Part shown: positions 1 through 11,370 of the stretch, one piece after another | How the letters are laid out: each line of letters begins with the position of its first letter | How positions within the stretch are numbered: position 1 is the first letter of the stretch | DNA from: Porites lobata | Lineage: Eukaryota > Cnidaria > Anthozoa > Scleractinia > Poritidae | Reading direction: 5' to 3' | DNA length: 64,000 nucleotides | NCBI GenBank assembly: GCA_942486035.1 | Contig: CALNXK010000158.1 | Coordinates: forward strand, 1,040,001 to 1,104,000 | Translations under genes and position numbers: made by a program | The notes under the pieces: model-generated | Seen by the model: the letters and a program-made list of their open reading frames with translations, nothing else | What the model was told of the DNA's origin: nothing | The model's database searches: none

Positions 1-3
1 TTT

Positions 4-9
4 TTTATT
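4..9 (-). terminator. candidate poly(A) signal of the DUF3472 gene
   Basis: The plus strand reads TTTATT here, which is AATAAA on the minus strand, about 150 bases past the stop codon of the minus-strand gene at 155. It is the only canonical hexamer I noticed in the short downstream stretch before the window edge. Transcript ends cannot be seen, so this is an inference from motif and spacing. Confidence 0.4.
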
Positions 10-154
10 CTTTTAATTGGATAGACCACCGATGCAGAAAATGCAACTTTCTGTATGCATACACAAAAAATGCCTAAACTAAAAATGTATGCATAAATTA
101 AAAAGGTATTCTAGGTGCTTTGTAAATGAGCTCTCAGATACTGACGGTGGGAGT

Positions 155-1018
155 CTAGGATTCGCGGGCAGGAGCTCCATCGCGGTCTGGGAGAGGATTC
201 AAGCGTAGAACAGATGGAATACTGGAGGAATCACATGTATAAGGGCCCAAGGATGTATCTGTCAGTGTTGGTCCACCAGTAGTCATCCCCAGATGCTTAC
301 GGTCATCAGACAGGAAGGCGTTTCTGTTGTTGGCGTCGTACTCTGTGGTTGTACCTCTTCCGTGTGTAGCTTGCACCCAAGGACCACGGTCTGTTCTGAT
401 CCATGCTGGACCCCACAAGCCCTTACGGCGGTAGCCATTTCCAATCCAATCTTCAAGAAACGAGTAGGGATTCTCCAGTTTCTTGCTTGCTGCCTGAGGA
501 CGAACCTGGAATGATGCTAACAGTCGCCAGATATTCAGCTCTGGGATGCGGAACCAACCCGTGAAGACGGCCTTGTCGTTTTCTTTTGCATCTGGTTTCA
601 CGTTCACCATGAGCTGATATGTGTGGCCTACCTTCCAGTCATAGGTAAGATAACTCTGGCCACCTGTTCCTTCGCCTCCAAAGCGTTTAACTGTGACGCC
701 TTCACCATGGGCAAGCACTTTGACCAAGTCGTCCGGCGATGCATTCGGATCGTCTTCTGTCGAGGTCTTGTCCCAAATGGAGAAGAGTACCCACTTAGGA
801 GAACGATCTTGAATGCCCATGTAGCCTCCAGTGAAACCATTAGTCATGAAGTAACTGCTACCCGCTGTCTCTTTAACGATCACCTCGTTGTAGAACCAGG
901 TAACCCCTTCCCGCTGTACTTCTGGATTGGCGGGCGCTGACCACCAAATATGAACCGAAGGTGAACGGTATGGCTGTTCAGCTACCACCCATTTATTTGA
1001 GAGGTAAACTTCACTGAC
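155..1018 (-). CDS. exon 2 of the DUF3472 gene (DUF3472 domain)
   Basis: Terminal coding exon of 864 nt with 287 codons plus stop, starting VSEVYLSNKW after acceptor TTTCCCAG. The ATG at 1036 lies inside the intron, six codons upstream of the exon, so it is not the start. The exon holds the whole DUF3472 region. Confidence 0.8.
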   Translation of the reverse strand, partial: VSEVYLSNKWVVAEQPYRSPSVHIWWSAPANPEVQREGVTWFYNEVIVKETAGSSYFMTNGFTGGYMGIQDRSPKWVLFSIWDKTSTEDDPNASPDDLVKVLAHGEGVTVKRFGGEGTGGQSYLTYDWKVGHTYQLMVNVKPDAKENDKAVFTGWFRIPELNIWRLLASFQVRPQAASKKLENPYSFLEDWIGNGYRRKGLWGPAWIRTDRGPWVQATHGRGTTTEYDANNRNAFLSDDRKHLGMTTGGPTLTDTSLGPYTCDSSSIPSVLRLNPLPDRDGAPARES

Positions 1019-1700
1019 CTGGGAAAGAGATGTCATTCACTTATCAAGAGACAAAGAAAAAAAGAAAGAAGGGTTGCTCCACGTAGATTTGTACTTCAGA
1101 GTTTAAGAAATCTCGGTTCTATAATCTTCCAGTAAACTCGTAAGAGACTACGCCGGTGAGCATGGCCACATACTATGTTCTTACGTGACCATGGCTTGTC
1201 GAGTGAACAACACAAAGATGATAATACGTACTCTGGACAGATGTGAACTGACTATATGCCCTGGCTTTAGGTACTATAAATATATTGCATCGTACCAAGA
1301 CTTTTAGGTTCGTATCCTTGTGGGAGGAAGGAAGAAAGGGAAGAGGGGGTATGGGTTTATTTCTTCCTCCTCCCACTTTCGCGACAAAACGCAGTTTCCT
1401 AACATCTTCACTTACCTTGAATTTAGGGCTCCAATTTGCTTCATATGGTTCTTCAGCGGGCTTTGATGATTCAAACCCCCCTGTGCTACCACCAAGGACA
1501 TCTTGCATGTACTGGGTTGCAGTAATTACCCACGAAGTGCCTGTGTAGAACATCATTCGGCTGTTACTTTGAAAAACCCAAATGTTTTTATTTCGAAATT
1601 TGTCGTCTGTTAGTGAGAGTTCCCCAGCACTTTTAGCGTAATCATCACCCTCCACCAGAACCAGCCTTAGTTTGGAAACATCCTTTAGTTTGGAGGCCAT
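155..1700 (-). CDS. DUF3472-family protein, two coding exons (join 155..1018, 1416..1700)
   Basis: Uncharacterised protein of 382 residues; its biochemical role is not known. Exon 1 (1700-1416, 95 codons) starts at ATG directly after an in-frame TAA and ends at donor GTAAGT after SPKFK. Exon 2 (1018-155) begins at GTC after a TTTCCCAG acceptor. The junction is phase 0 and joins SPKFK to VSEVYLSNKW. Exon 2 carries the DUF3472 signature: NGFTGGYMGIQ, then FSIWD, then a Trp/Gly-rich beta-type fold with WKVGHTYQLMV and FTGWFRIPE. The N-terminal segment LRLVLVEGDDYAKSAGELSL is followed by RMMFYTGTSW and I cannot place it in a named family. No signal peptide or membrane segment is evident. A further acceptor (CTCTCCACAG|GTG, exon edge at 1727) suggests an intron in the 5' UTR, with more exons upstream. 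DUF3472 is known mainly from bacteria and some animals. Nothing in the neighbourhood indicates its pathway. Confidence 0.8.
1416..1700 (-). CDS. exon 1 of the DUF3472 gene
   Basis: Coding exon of 285 nt, MASKL through SPKFK, ending at donor GTAAGT (complement of 1410-1415). Reading through the donor extends an open frame to 1173, but that extension is intronic: it has no family resemblance and splicing restores the frame of the next exon exactly. Confidence 0.78.
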
Positions 1701-1727
1701 TTACGTGGTTTTTCTGAAGCTTTTCAC

Positions 1728-2593
1728 CTGTGGAGAGAAAGCCGTAAAAATTTCAACCCTTTTTCAATCCGAACGTTTCATAAGAAGATGGCATTATTAA
1801 TTTTTTACCCCACGATTTATAGTTTTGGTACATCGTTATTTGTTTTTGTGGCTACTGCCTCCTATACGAGGGGAAGCGTGACAAAATCAAATGTGCGACT
1901 TTCAATGCATAAATTTCTCTCAGTGCTATAAAATAATTAACAATTAATGAATAAGGCTGAGTATCTTATGAAGAATTATGGAGATCGAGCAGGGTGTTAT
2001 TCGTCGAGGCCGTAGGCCGAGGCGGATAACACCCTACGAGATCTCAATAATTCTTGTACGAAAACCGAATTCAATAATTGCTTTATTATTCATTCAAACT
2101 AATTCCAAGTTTAAAAACATGGCTAAAACATGCTTACCTCCATCGACCCATCGATGTTAAGTTCATCTTCGATAGTGCACGTTTAGGTTTGTCTAACTCC
2201 GCAAATATTCTCCAAATAGTATATGTCGCCCTTCAAGTTGTCGTCTTGCTGTTCTTGCCATGTTTTTAGCTATTGTTTCGCCTATTTCTTACTCTTGAAA
2301 CGAGTGAAATGTCGGCCATTTTTCAAGTTCACAACCAAAACAATTCAGCCTTGTCCCCAGGTCTTCTCGGTTAACGGTGCCTTAACCTGCGAAAACGCTG
2401 CATTTTTGACGTCATTTCCTCGTTTAACACAAAATTCTTCCAAATTTGGTCATCAGTGACTGGTTATGGTGAATTAAAAGTGTGCTTTTAGCCAATCAGA
2501 ATCGGGAAAATATTTTGAATGAATAATAACAGATTTTAATAAGGTTTAAACTTAAGAACAGGGAATGAAACAATTTTTTGAAATGCGTTAATG
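1728..2593. other. non-coding flank with one MITE-like hairpin
   Basis: I see no gene in this stretch apart from possible upstream non-coding exons of the minus-strand gene. It is AT-rich. The one structured feature is the hairpin at 1972-2054. Confidence 0.5.
1972..2054. repeat. MITE-like hairpin, ~32-bp arms
   Basis: Left arm begins AGAATTATGGAGATCGAGC and right arm ends GATCTCAATAATTCT. The arms share GGGTGTTAT / ATAACACCC and enclose a GC-rich loop. This is an imperfect foldback typical of short non-autonomous DNA elements. Confidence 0.65.
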
Positions 2594-2730
2594 CATTATT
2601 ATCCAACTGTGCTTCGTAGAGTACAAATAACGCGCGAGACGAGTACAAATATCATGCGATATTTGTACTCCAGAAATGTCCGCCAAATTCGCCCGCACCG
2701 AAATAACAATGTGGCCTGTTGGATAATGTA
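2594..2730. repeat. short inverted-repeat element with inner perfect palindrome
   Basis: Outer arms are CATTATTATCCAAC (2594-2607) and GTTGGATAATG (2718-2728). Inside, 2641-2670 is a perfect hairpin with 13-bp arms, GAGTACAAATATC, and a 4-base loop. It abuts the next inverted repeat, so the two may be nested or adjacent insertions. Confidence 0.6.
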
Positions 2731-2872
2731 TCTTATTAGACGTTTTGTTGTGTAGTATCGCTGAGTATTTTTACTTGTTGTTTGTATTGTGACTCGCCCT
2801 ATGGGCTCGTCAAAATATGGCAGAACTCGTAAAAATACTCAGCGATACTACTCAACAAAACGTCTAATAAGA
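2731..2872. repeat. MITE-like inverted repeat, 44-bp arms
   Basis: The arms 2731-2774 and 2829-2872 are near-perfect reverse complements, starting TCTTATTAGACGTTTTGTTG. The loop is about 54 bases. No ORF is present, so it is a non-autonomous DNA element. Confidence 0.75.
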
Positions 2873-3016
2873 TATATGTAGCTAGTAAACGTAATACTTA
2901 GTTGCAGCGCAGACCTAGAACGAAAGTGGAGTAGATTAAAGTAGAGTAGGTTCGAACTGAAATACGATAATCAAAAATGAAGCAAGGCTTAGACATAGGG
3001 TTAGCTTAGTAGACAT

Positions 3017-3192
3017 TAGCCTGCGTAGCAAGCGTTTCCGTTTGGTTTCGGAGCAAAAAAAGCTCGTGGAAGGGGACTTTCGGTTTTGACCGCGGGAGAA
3101 ATGAAACGAGAACCCATTTTTCGCGCGGTCTGTGACTCTTGTTCCTCATTCTTTGCTCCTAAACCGCACAGAAACGCTTGCTACGCAGGCTA
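3017..3192. repeat. MITE, TIR TAGCCTGCGTAGCAAGCG
   Basis: Terminal arms TAGCCTGCGTAGCAAGCG and CGCTTGCTACGCAGGCTA enclose about 140 bases. Related sequence (AAGCGTTTCCGTGCGGTTTCGGA...) recurs in the R blocks near 12730, 35095 and 63000, so this is one family with several members in the window. Confidence 0.75.
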
Positions 3193-4447
3193 AGTAGACA
3201 TGCAAAGAGATATTAAAATCGACTAAAAAAGTTTCCGAAAGTCTACATCGGACACAACTCTGACAGCATACAAGGGTGCTTCCAACATAAAATCCAAGTA
3301 GTGTAAGAAACCTCAACTAACTGTAGTGACTCTGAACATATTTAGATCACAAAAACAATAATTTGGTAAAATCAGACCATTGATAATCAATGGCGTGACG
3401 TTGGCCACACTTTTTAAGACGTTAAAAAATAATTACCCCGGCAATCACCACTAAAACTAAACAGAAGGTAAAGAAAAAAAATCTTACTTTGTTGACAAAT
3501 GGAAGCTGCTCCTACGATCGTCTAGCGAGGCAATTTAGTAAACAAGCATACGTGATTATGCTAATCGTGTGACCTAGGAAAAGTGAATTTCCTAAAAAGG
3601 TCATTAATATTTTTGCATATCAGTATACTAAACATGACACTTAATTATTTTAATAGCAGCCTAATCTGGTAACGTGCACGTTTTGCTAAAGTAATGGCTC
3701 GAATAATGATCTGGAAAACCAAAAAAAAAAAACGTGAAAGAAAGGGGATGTTTTAAAACTAACACAGACAAAATTAGGACAGAACAAGAGTGAATATTAG
3801 TCCCGAGGTTACTACTCGAACTATTCGGCAATCGAACCTCATCGGACTCAATACAGCTGTCAATATCTTTCTCCTTTCTACAGAATGGACGGCATAGCCT
3901 TTCATGTTTACTTAAAGAGGAAGTCAAGTCAAGTGCAAGTCTATGCGACTAGAAATAACATGAGAAATGGTTGATGGAGTTCTCAGGGGGGTAGGGCGGG
4001 TGTAGCCACTATTATAAAACTTAAGTTCTAAAGCGAGAAGTGTCAAGAATTATGAAAAGTATCTGGTACATAAGAGAACAGTACTTGATCAAGGACAAAA
4101 TTCTTCGTGATTACATCGTAAGCAATGCATGAATGCCAATAAACAGCTAGACGAAATCATAAATTGTCAGTATAACTCGAAAGTAGGTCACATATATGTG
4201 TACATGAATGATCATGATTGAAGCTAAGACAATTTCTCTTCGTATTACGGTATTTGACTTAGCCTGTGCCAGGCTCTCAGATAGTATAGTGCGGACGTAT
4301 TAAAACGAGCAAAGCGAAAATAAGACGAGATCTTAAGTTTCCTGTTTTTCTTAAAAATAATTTTACATGCATGACTGAATTTTCTAACATTTGACCAGTC
4401 TTTTTGGAAGCTCTATTCCCTTCAACCAGCTGTTTTCGATGCACTTG
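3193..4447. other. non-coding stretch, no gene seen
   Basis: AT-rich sequence with frequent stops in all frames and no splice-bounded exon I can support. A G-rich run lies near 3985-4000. A copy of a GCCTGTGCCAGGCTCTC repeat begins near 4262 and is related to the one near 8200. Confidence 0.45.
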
Positions 4448-4526
4448 TAGCCTGAGTATCAGGCGTTTCTGGGGAAAAGGGGACTCCTCTCCCGTATCCC
4501 CTTAGGAAGGCCTGATACTCAGGCTA
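4448..4526. repeat. short MITE hairpin, TIR TAGCCTGAGTATCAGGC
   Basis: The 17-bp arms at 4448-4464 and 4510-4526 are perfect reverse complements around a 45-base loop. Confidence 0.75.
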
Positions 4527-5015
4527 ATGCACTTGTTCCTAAAAGCTCTTTTTCCAGGCTTACCGTCCTAACACTCCCACATAACCTACCAGGACTATTT
4601 GCAGGAGTCCACTGTCTTGTGTTGAAATATCGGACAGAATTATAGTTAAACTCCATTTCCGCCGTCTCCCGGGTCCGGTCTTTGATGGATGAGTGCGGGC
4701 TCATTTTCCCGAACAGCGGCTGGTAATCGAGCCTACTATCGAGGGGCTGGTACTGAATGTCAATTATCCTGTTAATAATTGATAAGGAATCATGTTTTAC
4801 CACCCTTGCACAATTTATTTTCGTACACTTGGTTCGTTTTCTGATAACAGTGTTTAGTTTCGAAAGTTTCGCTAAATGTATCAAGTTTTACAAATGTTAT
4901 CACGTTCGTATCAGTCGCGATTAACGCCGAGTTGGGACGTGTCAATCAGCTACTTTCTGACATAGCTGATTGACAATAATGATGGGGGATAATTATCAAG
5001 TTTGAGTTATCAGGG

Positions 5016-5336
5016 TACCGTAAAATTCCGAAAATAAGCCCCAGGGCTTATATTTTTCAAAGGCTCTTTTTGAGGGGCTTATTTTTGGAGGGGCTTTTAT
5101 TCGGAGGGGCTTATCTACGGAGGGAAATTGACGTTTCAAAATCGGTAGGGCTAGCCTTATAGTTGGAAGTACATTTACCGTTTTTGCTTTGTTTTACTTT
5201 GCATTTGAGGGCAATTTTCCAAGTACAAGCTCTCGGGGAGCTTATATTTGGAGGGGCGATTTAACGGAGGTTTTTTTTGCGTTACCGGTTTGGGGGGCTT
5301 TTACATGGAGGAGCTTATTTTCGGAATTTTACGGTA
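5016..5336. repeat. MITE, TIR TACCGTAAAATTCCGAAAATAAG
   Basis: Inverted termini at 5016-5040 and 5311-5336 enclose about 270 bases. The inside is built of degenerate GGGGCTTATTTTCGGAGG motifs. Open frames inside it are repeat-derived and should not be read as genes. Confidence 0.75.
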
Positions 5337-5339
5337 TAT

Positions 5340-6655
5340 TTGAGCCGAGGGAAAGTAAAATTAGTTTGAGTTATCCGCGAGTTCGAGTTAACCACCTGAT
5401 TAGAAAATGATTCAAAAAGTAGGGTCAAATCCAAGGGAAACAGGAAATTGTTCGAGTTAGCAGGGTTCCACTACATATCTAGTACAGGCCTGCATCTAAT
5501 ATAAGCATGATTGATTGTGCGATAACCCGCGACTTAATCCTTGGAATGAGTTTGGAAAGGATGACGCATTTATTTTTTTAAGCGTCGCAGCGTTTATTAC
5601 ATCTATTGCGTCTCCAGCGCACTGCTTATCAGCCGTAAATAGCGATTAAAAAAATAATCGTCATGTTTTTAAAACGATAACAAGGAAATGATCACAGTAA
5701 AGCATAAATATATCATTCACTACCTCGTTTCGGTTGGGTAAATGGCTTACGCCTCGTACTTTGATGGGGGGTAACCGATTAAATACAGTAATGATCTAGA
5801 CTTTTACTTCATCATCACCGGAAATGCCGCTCTACTCTCTAAAGAGCCGACCGAGAATATCATTCTGTTTTAAACAAAGAGGAACTTAACAGCTATGCGT
5901 TGAAGTAGTGGTCAATATGAGCACATAATTAACATAAGAAATGGATGAACAAAGTTCTCAGGGAGAGAGAGGGGGGGGGGGGGCGTTAATGTATTAGTCA
6001 AACTTTTCCCCCAAACAGTTACTATCAAGCAGTTTTTCCCTATAGCACCAATCCATTCTCAAATGCTGATTGGGGTTTCAAGAAATTGGTTGAGAAATGT
6101 GAACATTAAGTGCACTAATTGCATCTTCATGAAGTTCCTGTATTTCTGAGAAATCATTTCATACGCATGACCTAATTTTCCAATCCGTGAAAATGAATAA
6201 TTTGACCTTCACGACATGAATAACCTTTAGTATTCTCCTGACTTGGAGAATCATGTTATGATTACTTAATTCGAGGCAAATGAGATTATTGTTTCACAAT
6301 ACATGTATGTCATTGTCCTTCACTTTAAAGCTTTTCAAATCAGTATAATTTGTACATAAGAAAGAAACGGCAGCAAAAAACTACCCGTAAATGCGATTGA
6401 ACTTTGTAGATGATTCACGGCTAAAAGCTTCAAAAAACATCGAATCTCTCCAAACATTTGCACTTATCATCGGTCGGCCGTAAGGTGGAGTGTCATATGT
6501 CGTCTAATCGATTATTTTTCCCTCATTTTTTTTTACTAGCGCAACAGACTTAGCAGAAAAGGAGGGAATGCTCGTACTCGTAGACAATTGCTTGAAATGT
6601 ATTTGAAATTTCAAATAAGGTCCCCTGTGAAATTTTAAAATGAGCCAGAACCCAT
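5340..6655. other. non-coding stretch, no gene seen
   Basis: No coding potential recognised. It contains a G homopolymer near 5970-5984 and AT-rich sequence. The phrase around 6130-6190 (CTTCATGAAGTTCCTGTATTTC) recurs near 7525, so part of this is repeat-derived. Confidence 0.4.
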
Positions 6656-6659
6656 TACC

Positions 6660-7505
6660 TTTTTAGCGGAGCTCTCGCGTGCGAAGCGCGCCAGCGGAGC
6701 ACCATGGTTAGGAAAATGAAGTAATCTACCCATCCGAGAAAATTTGGTAATCACGTGACCGTACACCGCCCGAGAGACCGTGCGTCCTCACCACAGGCAT
6801 ACCAATGTAAAATAACTCAATCAACAGGTATGGCAACCCAAATGCAACTCGAGGTTATTTTCGCGGGAAATCGCATGGCTTCCGGCGTCTTGTAAAGCAG
6901 AGACAACAAAAGAGTCGATAAAGACGAAAACGGAAAGCGAAAATTGTTTCTGTATCAGTGTTGTCTAAAGTATTAAGCTTAGATATATATTGTCATGTCC
7001 ACAAATTTGGAATGTAGAGCAAGAGAAAGACAGAGAAAAAGAGAAAGTGGGCGGCAGGCCAGCGAAGCTCAACGAGAAAAAGGGTGACAGGGATTTAGAG
7101 CGAGAGATAAAAAACCGAAGGAGACATTTTTTTGTTGGAAGAACAACATGAAAATTTTGTAGCGGTGACAAAATGAGAAATGCTAGCGGCCACCAATGCA
7201 AGGTGAAAATGAGCGGCAGTGAACAAAAGTGAACGGGAACACGTACGACATTTCCTCCATAAAACGTGTAACTAAGAAGTTTCTGTAAGTTTCGCGTTGT
7301 AGTCGTGCAAAACAACGGCAAAGAAATGCACAAAAAAAGTGTGCTGCACGTGCAAAGTTGCTTTTGCCAATTAGACCTATTGTTGTTTTTCACCGTTTTC
7401 CGGCGGTGCATGCCTTTGCCGCTTAGCATTACACGATTTTATACTTTGTTTGAACAAACTATAAATATTATCGAGAGCTTCGCTTTTAGCCCTGGCTAAA
7501 TCTAT
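6660..7505. repeat. dispersed repeat, copy 1 of a TAGCGGAGCTC family
   Basis: It shares its start (TAGCGGAGCTC, then AATCTACCCATCC and TTTGGTAATCA-GTGACCGTACAC) and its internal and 3' parts with the insertion at 22143-22679 in gene A. The 3' portion (7412-7505, TTAGCATTACACGATTTTATA onward) recurs at 46795-46875. Long open frames on both strands here are low-complexity and repeat-derived. Confidence 0.7.
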
Positions 7506-7639
7506 ACATTACAACTACTCATTGATTGCATCCTGAAGTTCCTGTATTTCTGAGAAATCATTTCATACGCATGGCCTAATTTTCCTACCTGCGAGAATGA
7601 ATAATTTCACCATCATGACATAAATGAGGGTCTGAGTGG

Positions 7640-8060
7640 GGTTAACCGATAGGCGTAAAACGGCCAAAAATTTAGTCGATAGCCGTAAAAATTGAAAAAT
7701 TTTAACCGTTAGCCGTAATTAGGGTAAAAGAGTTAACTGTAAAAAAGCATTTGCTTCCTAGCTAGATTTGTTAATTTTAAGGAAGGTGCTAAACTCACCT
7801 ACTTTAACTCCGTACGCTAGCGTGTCTGCCTTTCCTTTTTCACGATCTTTTTCAAATGAACTGTTATCTCTGTTATCGTGAATGATCCTTTTTGTCCCTT
7901 ACAAAATAATGTTACTTGACGAGGGTGACGTTGGGATTTTCGGTTTTGGCCATTTTGTAGGTCGGTTTTTCGGTTTTTGTACTGAAAAACTTCGGTTTTT
8001 AGGTTTTGCTGGCCGTTGCGGTTTCCGTTTTTTCGGTTTTGTAGCACCCGGTTTTTTGGC
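7640..8060. repeat. low-complexity minisatellite-like DNA
   Basis: First a run of degenerate GATAGCCGTAAAA-type units (7645-7740), then dense CGGTTTT motifs (7930-8050). The open frames across it reflect the repeat and not a protein. Confidence 0.55.
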
Positions 8061-8194
8061 AAAAATAAAGCAGGTTAGATTCCTCTCTGGGTCTCTGTGC
8101 AGTCCGGATGTTAGGCTATTTTATATGTTTCTATTTTACTGTCAATCCAGGTCAAATTGCAATGTGGGATTCTGGATTTTTGATTCAGGTTTAC

Positions 8195-8330
8195 AGTAGG
8201 CTGTGCCAGGCTCTCGGTCAGTGTAGATGAGCGAAAAAAGCGAACGAGAAGCGAAAGAAGCACGGGAGCAGCGAAAACGTGAGTGAGCGAAAAACAGCGG
8301 GAAGGGAGAAGGGGAGAGCCTGTGGCATCT
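8195..8330. repeat. MITE-like repeat with GCGAA-rich core
   Basis: Begins GGCTGTGCCAGGCTCTCGG, then purine-rich AGCGAAAA / GAAGCG units, and ends GGGGAGAGCCTGTGGCA. The ends are imperfectly inverted (GCCAGGCTCTC / GAGAGCCTGTGGC). A related piece lies at 4262-4330. Confidence 0.55.
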
Positions 8331-8439
8331 TCTTAAATACCTCAATTTGCCCACTACCCCACCCACCTCGCGTAAACATGTCATATTGTCAAAATTTGCA
8401 AGGACGGATTCGCGCGAGTTCGCAGGCTAAAATTCTTTC

Positions 8440-9892
8440 CAAGGTGGCGTTCTAGTAGCCTTCGAAAACATCCGTTTCTCCTCGTTCTTCGCCGCTGGGG
8501 ACGTTTCGCTCGGAGGGACGCCTGCGACTCAGCTGCAGAAATTCCATACTGATGACGCAAATTAATATTTACATAATAAATCCGGCAGTCATGGGGTTCC
8601 AAATATAAATTTGTCCAATTTTGCGTGGCTTCTGGTCGATTTTGGTAAAGTGTTGTGTTCATCTGCTCACAAGCTTCGGCAAAAACTCAAATGCTTCTTC
8701 TAGAGAAGACTATATTCCACAAATATTGACTGTTTTGTTAGAGATTCTTCGCGTTTATGTATCGGTCAAATCTTCAACATGCCCCCCCCGGGCAACCCCC
8801 CGGGCATTTGACTTTTTTGAAAATTATTGTTCAAATTCTCCCCTACCCGGGCCAAAATGCCGTTCAAATGCCTCGCATTTGGGTCCATTCAGGTTATCAA
8901 ATGCCCCCACCCCGGGGACATTTCACAGGCACAAAAATGACAGAAAGACGGTGGAAAAGCCTTCAGTTGTCGAACAAAATCTTTATAAATATAACAAAAA
9001 CTGAGAAACACTGTTAGCGTATTTACTACGAACAAAAGTCTCGTGCAAAGCGGCGGAAATCGCTGCTTCAAGGTAACTGAATGCTCAGCTTTTTTTCGTC
9101 ATGCAACATACAAAGCGTTCTATAAAAAAAGATCCCACCTATTGAGATTACTACATCATGACCATTTCATTGACATGCATCATCGCTCACCTTATTAATT
9201 AACATACTTGCAGTAGGTCAAAGTAGTTAAACTGAGCTTTTTATTTTATTTTATGTTGTTGTATTGAATCGCCGGTATAGGTATTGTATTTCATTGTAAA
9301 CACAACAATAAAATACATTCATACATTCAAAGCCCGAATTTTAAAATTTTAATACTTCAAATACGGCACAAAGCTTGTTTAAGCCCTCTCCTCGTAACCA
9401 ACTGGCCACAAAGGCACAATCTTTTCCACGAAAATCCTCTAACACCGCGTCCCCCATGATAGCTCGCCACGCCAAAGATTTTACATGAAATCGAGGGTGC
9501 AGTTCAAGTCCTCCACCCCTAAAGCATGGGGATCAAATTCCCCACCCCCTGGAAGACTCTGATAATCAAATTCCCTCCTCCCCGGGACGGCAAAGGTGTC
9601 AAATGCCCGGGGTATGCCCGGGGGGGGGGGCATGTTGAAGCTTCGATTTGACTGATACATTACATTTGACCTTTGTGGCCTTTTGTCTTTTGTCTGTCAT
9701 TGGTAAAAAATCGCTAAAACAATGTAACTACTCCGTCGACCAATCAGCGCTTCTGACCGGATTCCGGACAGATTTTACGTCATCAGTATGGAATTTCTGT
9801 CGCTGAGTCGCAGACGTTCCTCCGCGCGAAACGTCCTCAGCGGCGAAGAGCGAGGAGAAACGGATGTTTTCGCTGGCTAGCGTTCTAGATTT
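8440..9892. repeat. large nested foldback element, ~1.45 kb
   Basis: The outer arms are 8440-8560 and 9778-9892: CATCCGTTTCTCCTCG on the left, CGAGGAGAAACGGATG on the right, continuing through TTCCATACTGATGACG / CGTCATCAGTATGGAA. The inner arms are 8757-8815 and 9593-9663, where CTTCAACATGCCCCCC pairs with GGGGGGCATGTTGAAG. The middle holds no convincing ORF. Two palindromes on one axis suggest one element inside another of the same type, or one long decayed foldback. Confidence 0.75.
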
Positions 9893-9899
9893 CAAATCT

Positions 9900-11370
9900 A
9901 GGCCATCTTTCAAAGACCGGCCGGCTTTGAAGGAATTATACGATATGTCCCCTGATGTCTTGGGACGAAGGTTCCTAGAGTTTCTTTGTTTACAGCAAAA
10001 TTCGTTGTATCGCGCTGTGCGTTTTGCAAACTCTGAAGGGATTTAGGGTTTCCAAATCACATCGTAATTTGCAGCAAAAACAAAACCAAAACTGAGAATA
10101 ACTCTTGATTGTTCAAAATAGCAAAGGAAATTGCGATGGTATTTTTGTCAACGGAAGGAGGTAGACTTTGACTGTTACAAGTTAGGCCGAGGAAGACATT
10201 TCCAGGGCTGTCAACTTCCCAGGTCATCAAATATTGAGAATTGATAGGAGAGAGATGATAGATGACGTCATATCGCACCACAAATGACCTCGTATCTGCC
10301 AAAAATGCTCGCTGATTGCGATCGACGTAAATAGCACATAAATAGTTCATATTTAGCACATTGTAGTTTAAATTACAGTGGCATACCAGAATTTATGGGG
10401 AAACGTTTCATGTTACAGTAGCTCAAACAACGCAAAATATTTGAAAATTTATGGTCGGAAAGTCGAGTCTACAAGAAATAGCAACTTTGGCGATTATCCG
10501 GGAGATATGAGACTCTAATCTGGAGACTGGGAGATACAGTCTAAAATCTGGAGTCTCTCGGATTATCCGGGAGAGTTGACAGGACTGCAAAAAAAAGAAA
10601 AGAAAAAGTTGAACTCAGCGTACTGTAAATGCCTAGTGTACTCTAAAGCCACTGCAGACGTCTGGTGACCCAATTTTCTCTCTTCATCCTTGATTTGGAA
10701 AGCCAGGTCCGAAAACCCCAATTTTTCCATACATTTTCTGTAATTTTGATACTGTCGAATTACAGAAAATGTATGGGAAATCAAGGTTTTCTAAAAACTG
10801 ATCACGGACTTCTTTGTACTCCAGATTTAGTGTACTGTTTCTTTGTACTCGTAAGTTACTCTTTTCAAAGAGAAAGCAACGAATATATGAATTCAGGAAG
10901 AAATAGCGGGCTTTGAACTCTAATACAAATCGGTAAAATCGGTAAAGGTAAAAAACCTTAAATAGCGACTGGGTACGAGTCTGCCATGATGCAACCATTA
11001 GCGTGAACTCCTCTATTGGTTTGTTAAATGAAACGCCTGAGCTAATACAACAACAAATAATAGTATTTTGAAATCGTAAAAGAGCTCTCTTTCCCACTTC
11101 TGTCTTCTCCTACTTATGACCTCTTCGGGAAAGAAATAATCGTGTCTTCTAGACTTGCTTTGACGATCAATCTCTTATATTAGGACCTATTAGGAGCTGA
11201 AGTGACATTTGCAGACGGTTTTTACCATCCTGCGACTACGAAGAGGGATCTGCATTTGGCATAAGAAGTACTTTCCTTAATCCTCTTACAAAATTTAATC
11301 AATCCATTAGTTATCACAATCGTTCACACTGAAACCTTGAAACTTAGGATAATCCCATACCCTGTCCAAA
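9900..11370. other. non-coding stretch with dispersed-repeat fragments
   Basis: No gene recognised. The segment near 10085-10180 (GGAAATTG-GATGGTATTTTTGTC, GGAAGGAGGTAGAC) resembles 39060-39130. A short foldback lies at 10726-10778. Bases 10500-10570 repeat the phrase GATTATCCGGGAGA. Confidence 0.4.
10726..10778. repeat. short foldback, CCATACATTTTCTGTAATT arms
   Basis: CCATACATTTTCTGTAATT pairs with AATTACAGAAAATGTATGG across a spacer of about 14 bases. Confidence 0.65.

Noticed and set aside
4519..4884. 121-codon minus-strand open frame
   Set aside because: No recognisable domain, no splice framing or upstream context, and its 3' end runs into the MITE at 4448-4526. Too weak to call a gene.
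6965..7429. 154-codon minus-strand open frame rich in Leu, Phe and Ser
   Set aside because: It lies wholly within a dispersed repeat, and the amino-acid bias reflects purine-rich repeat DNA.
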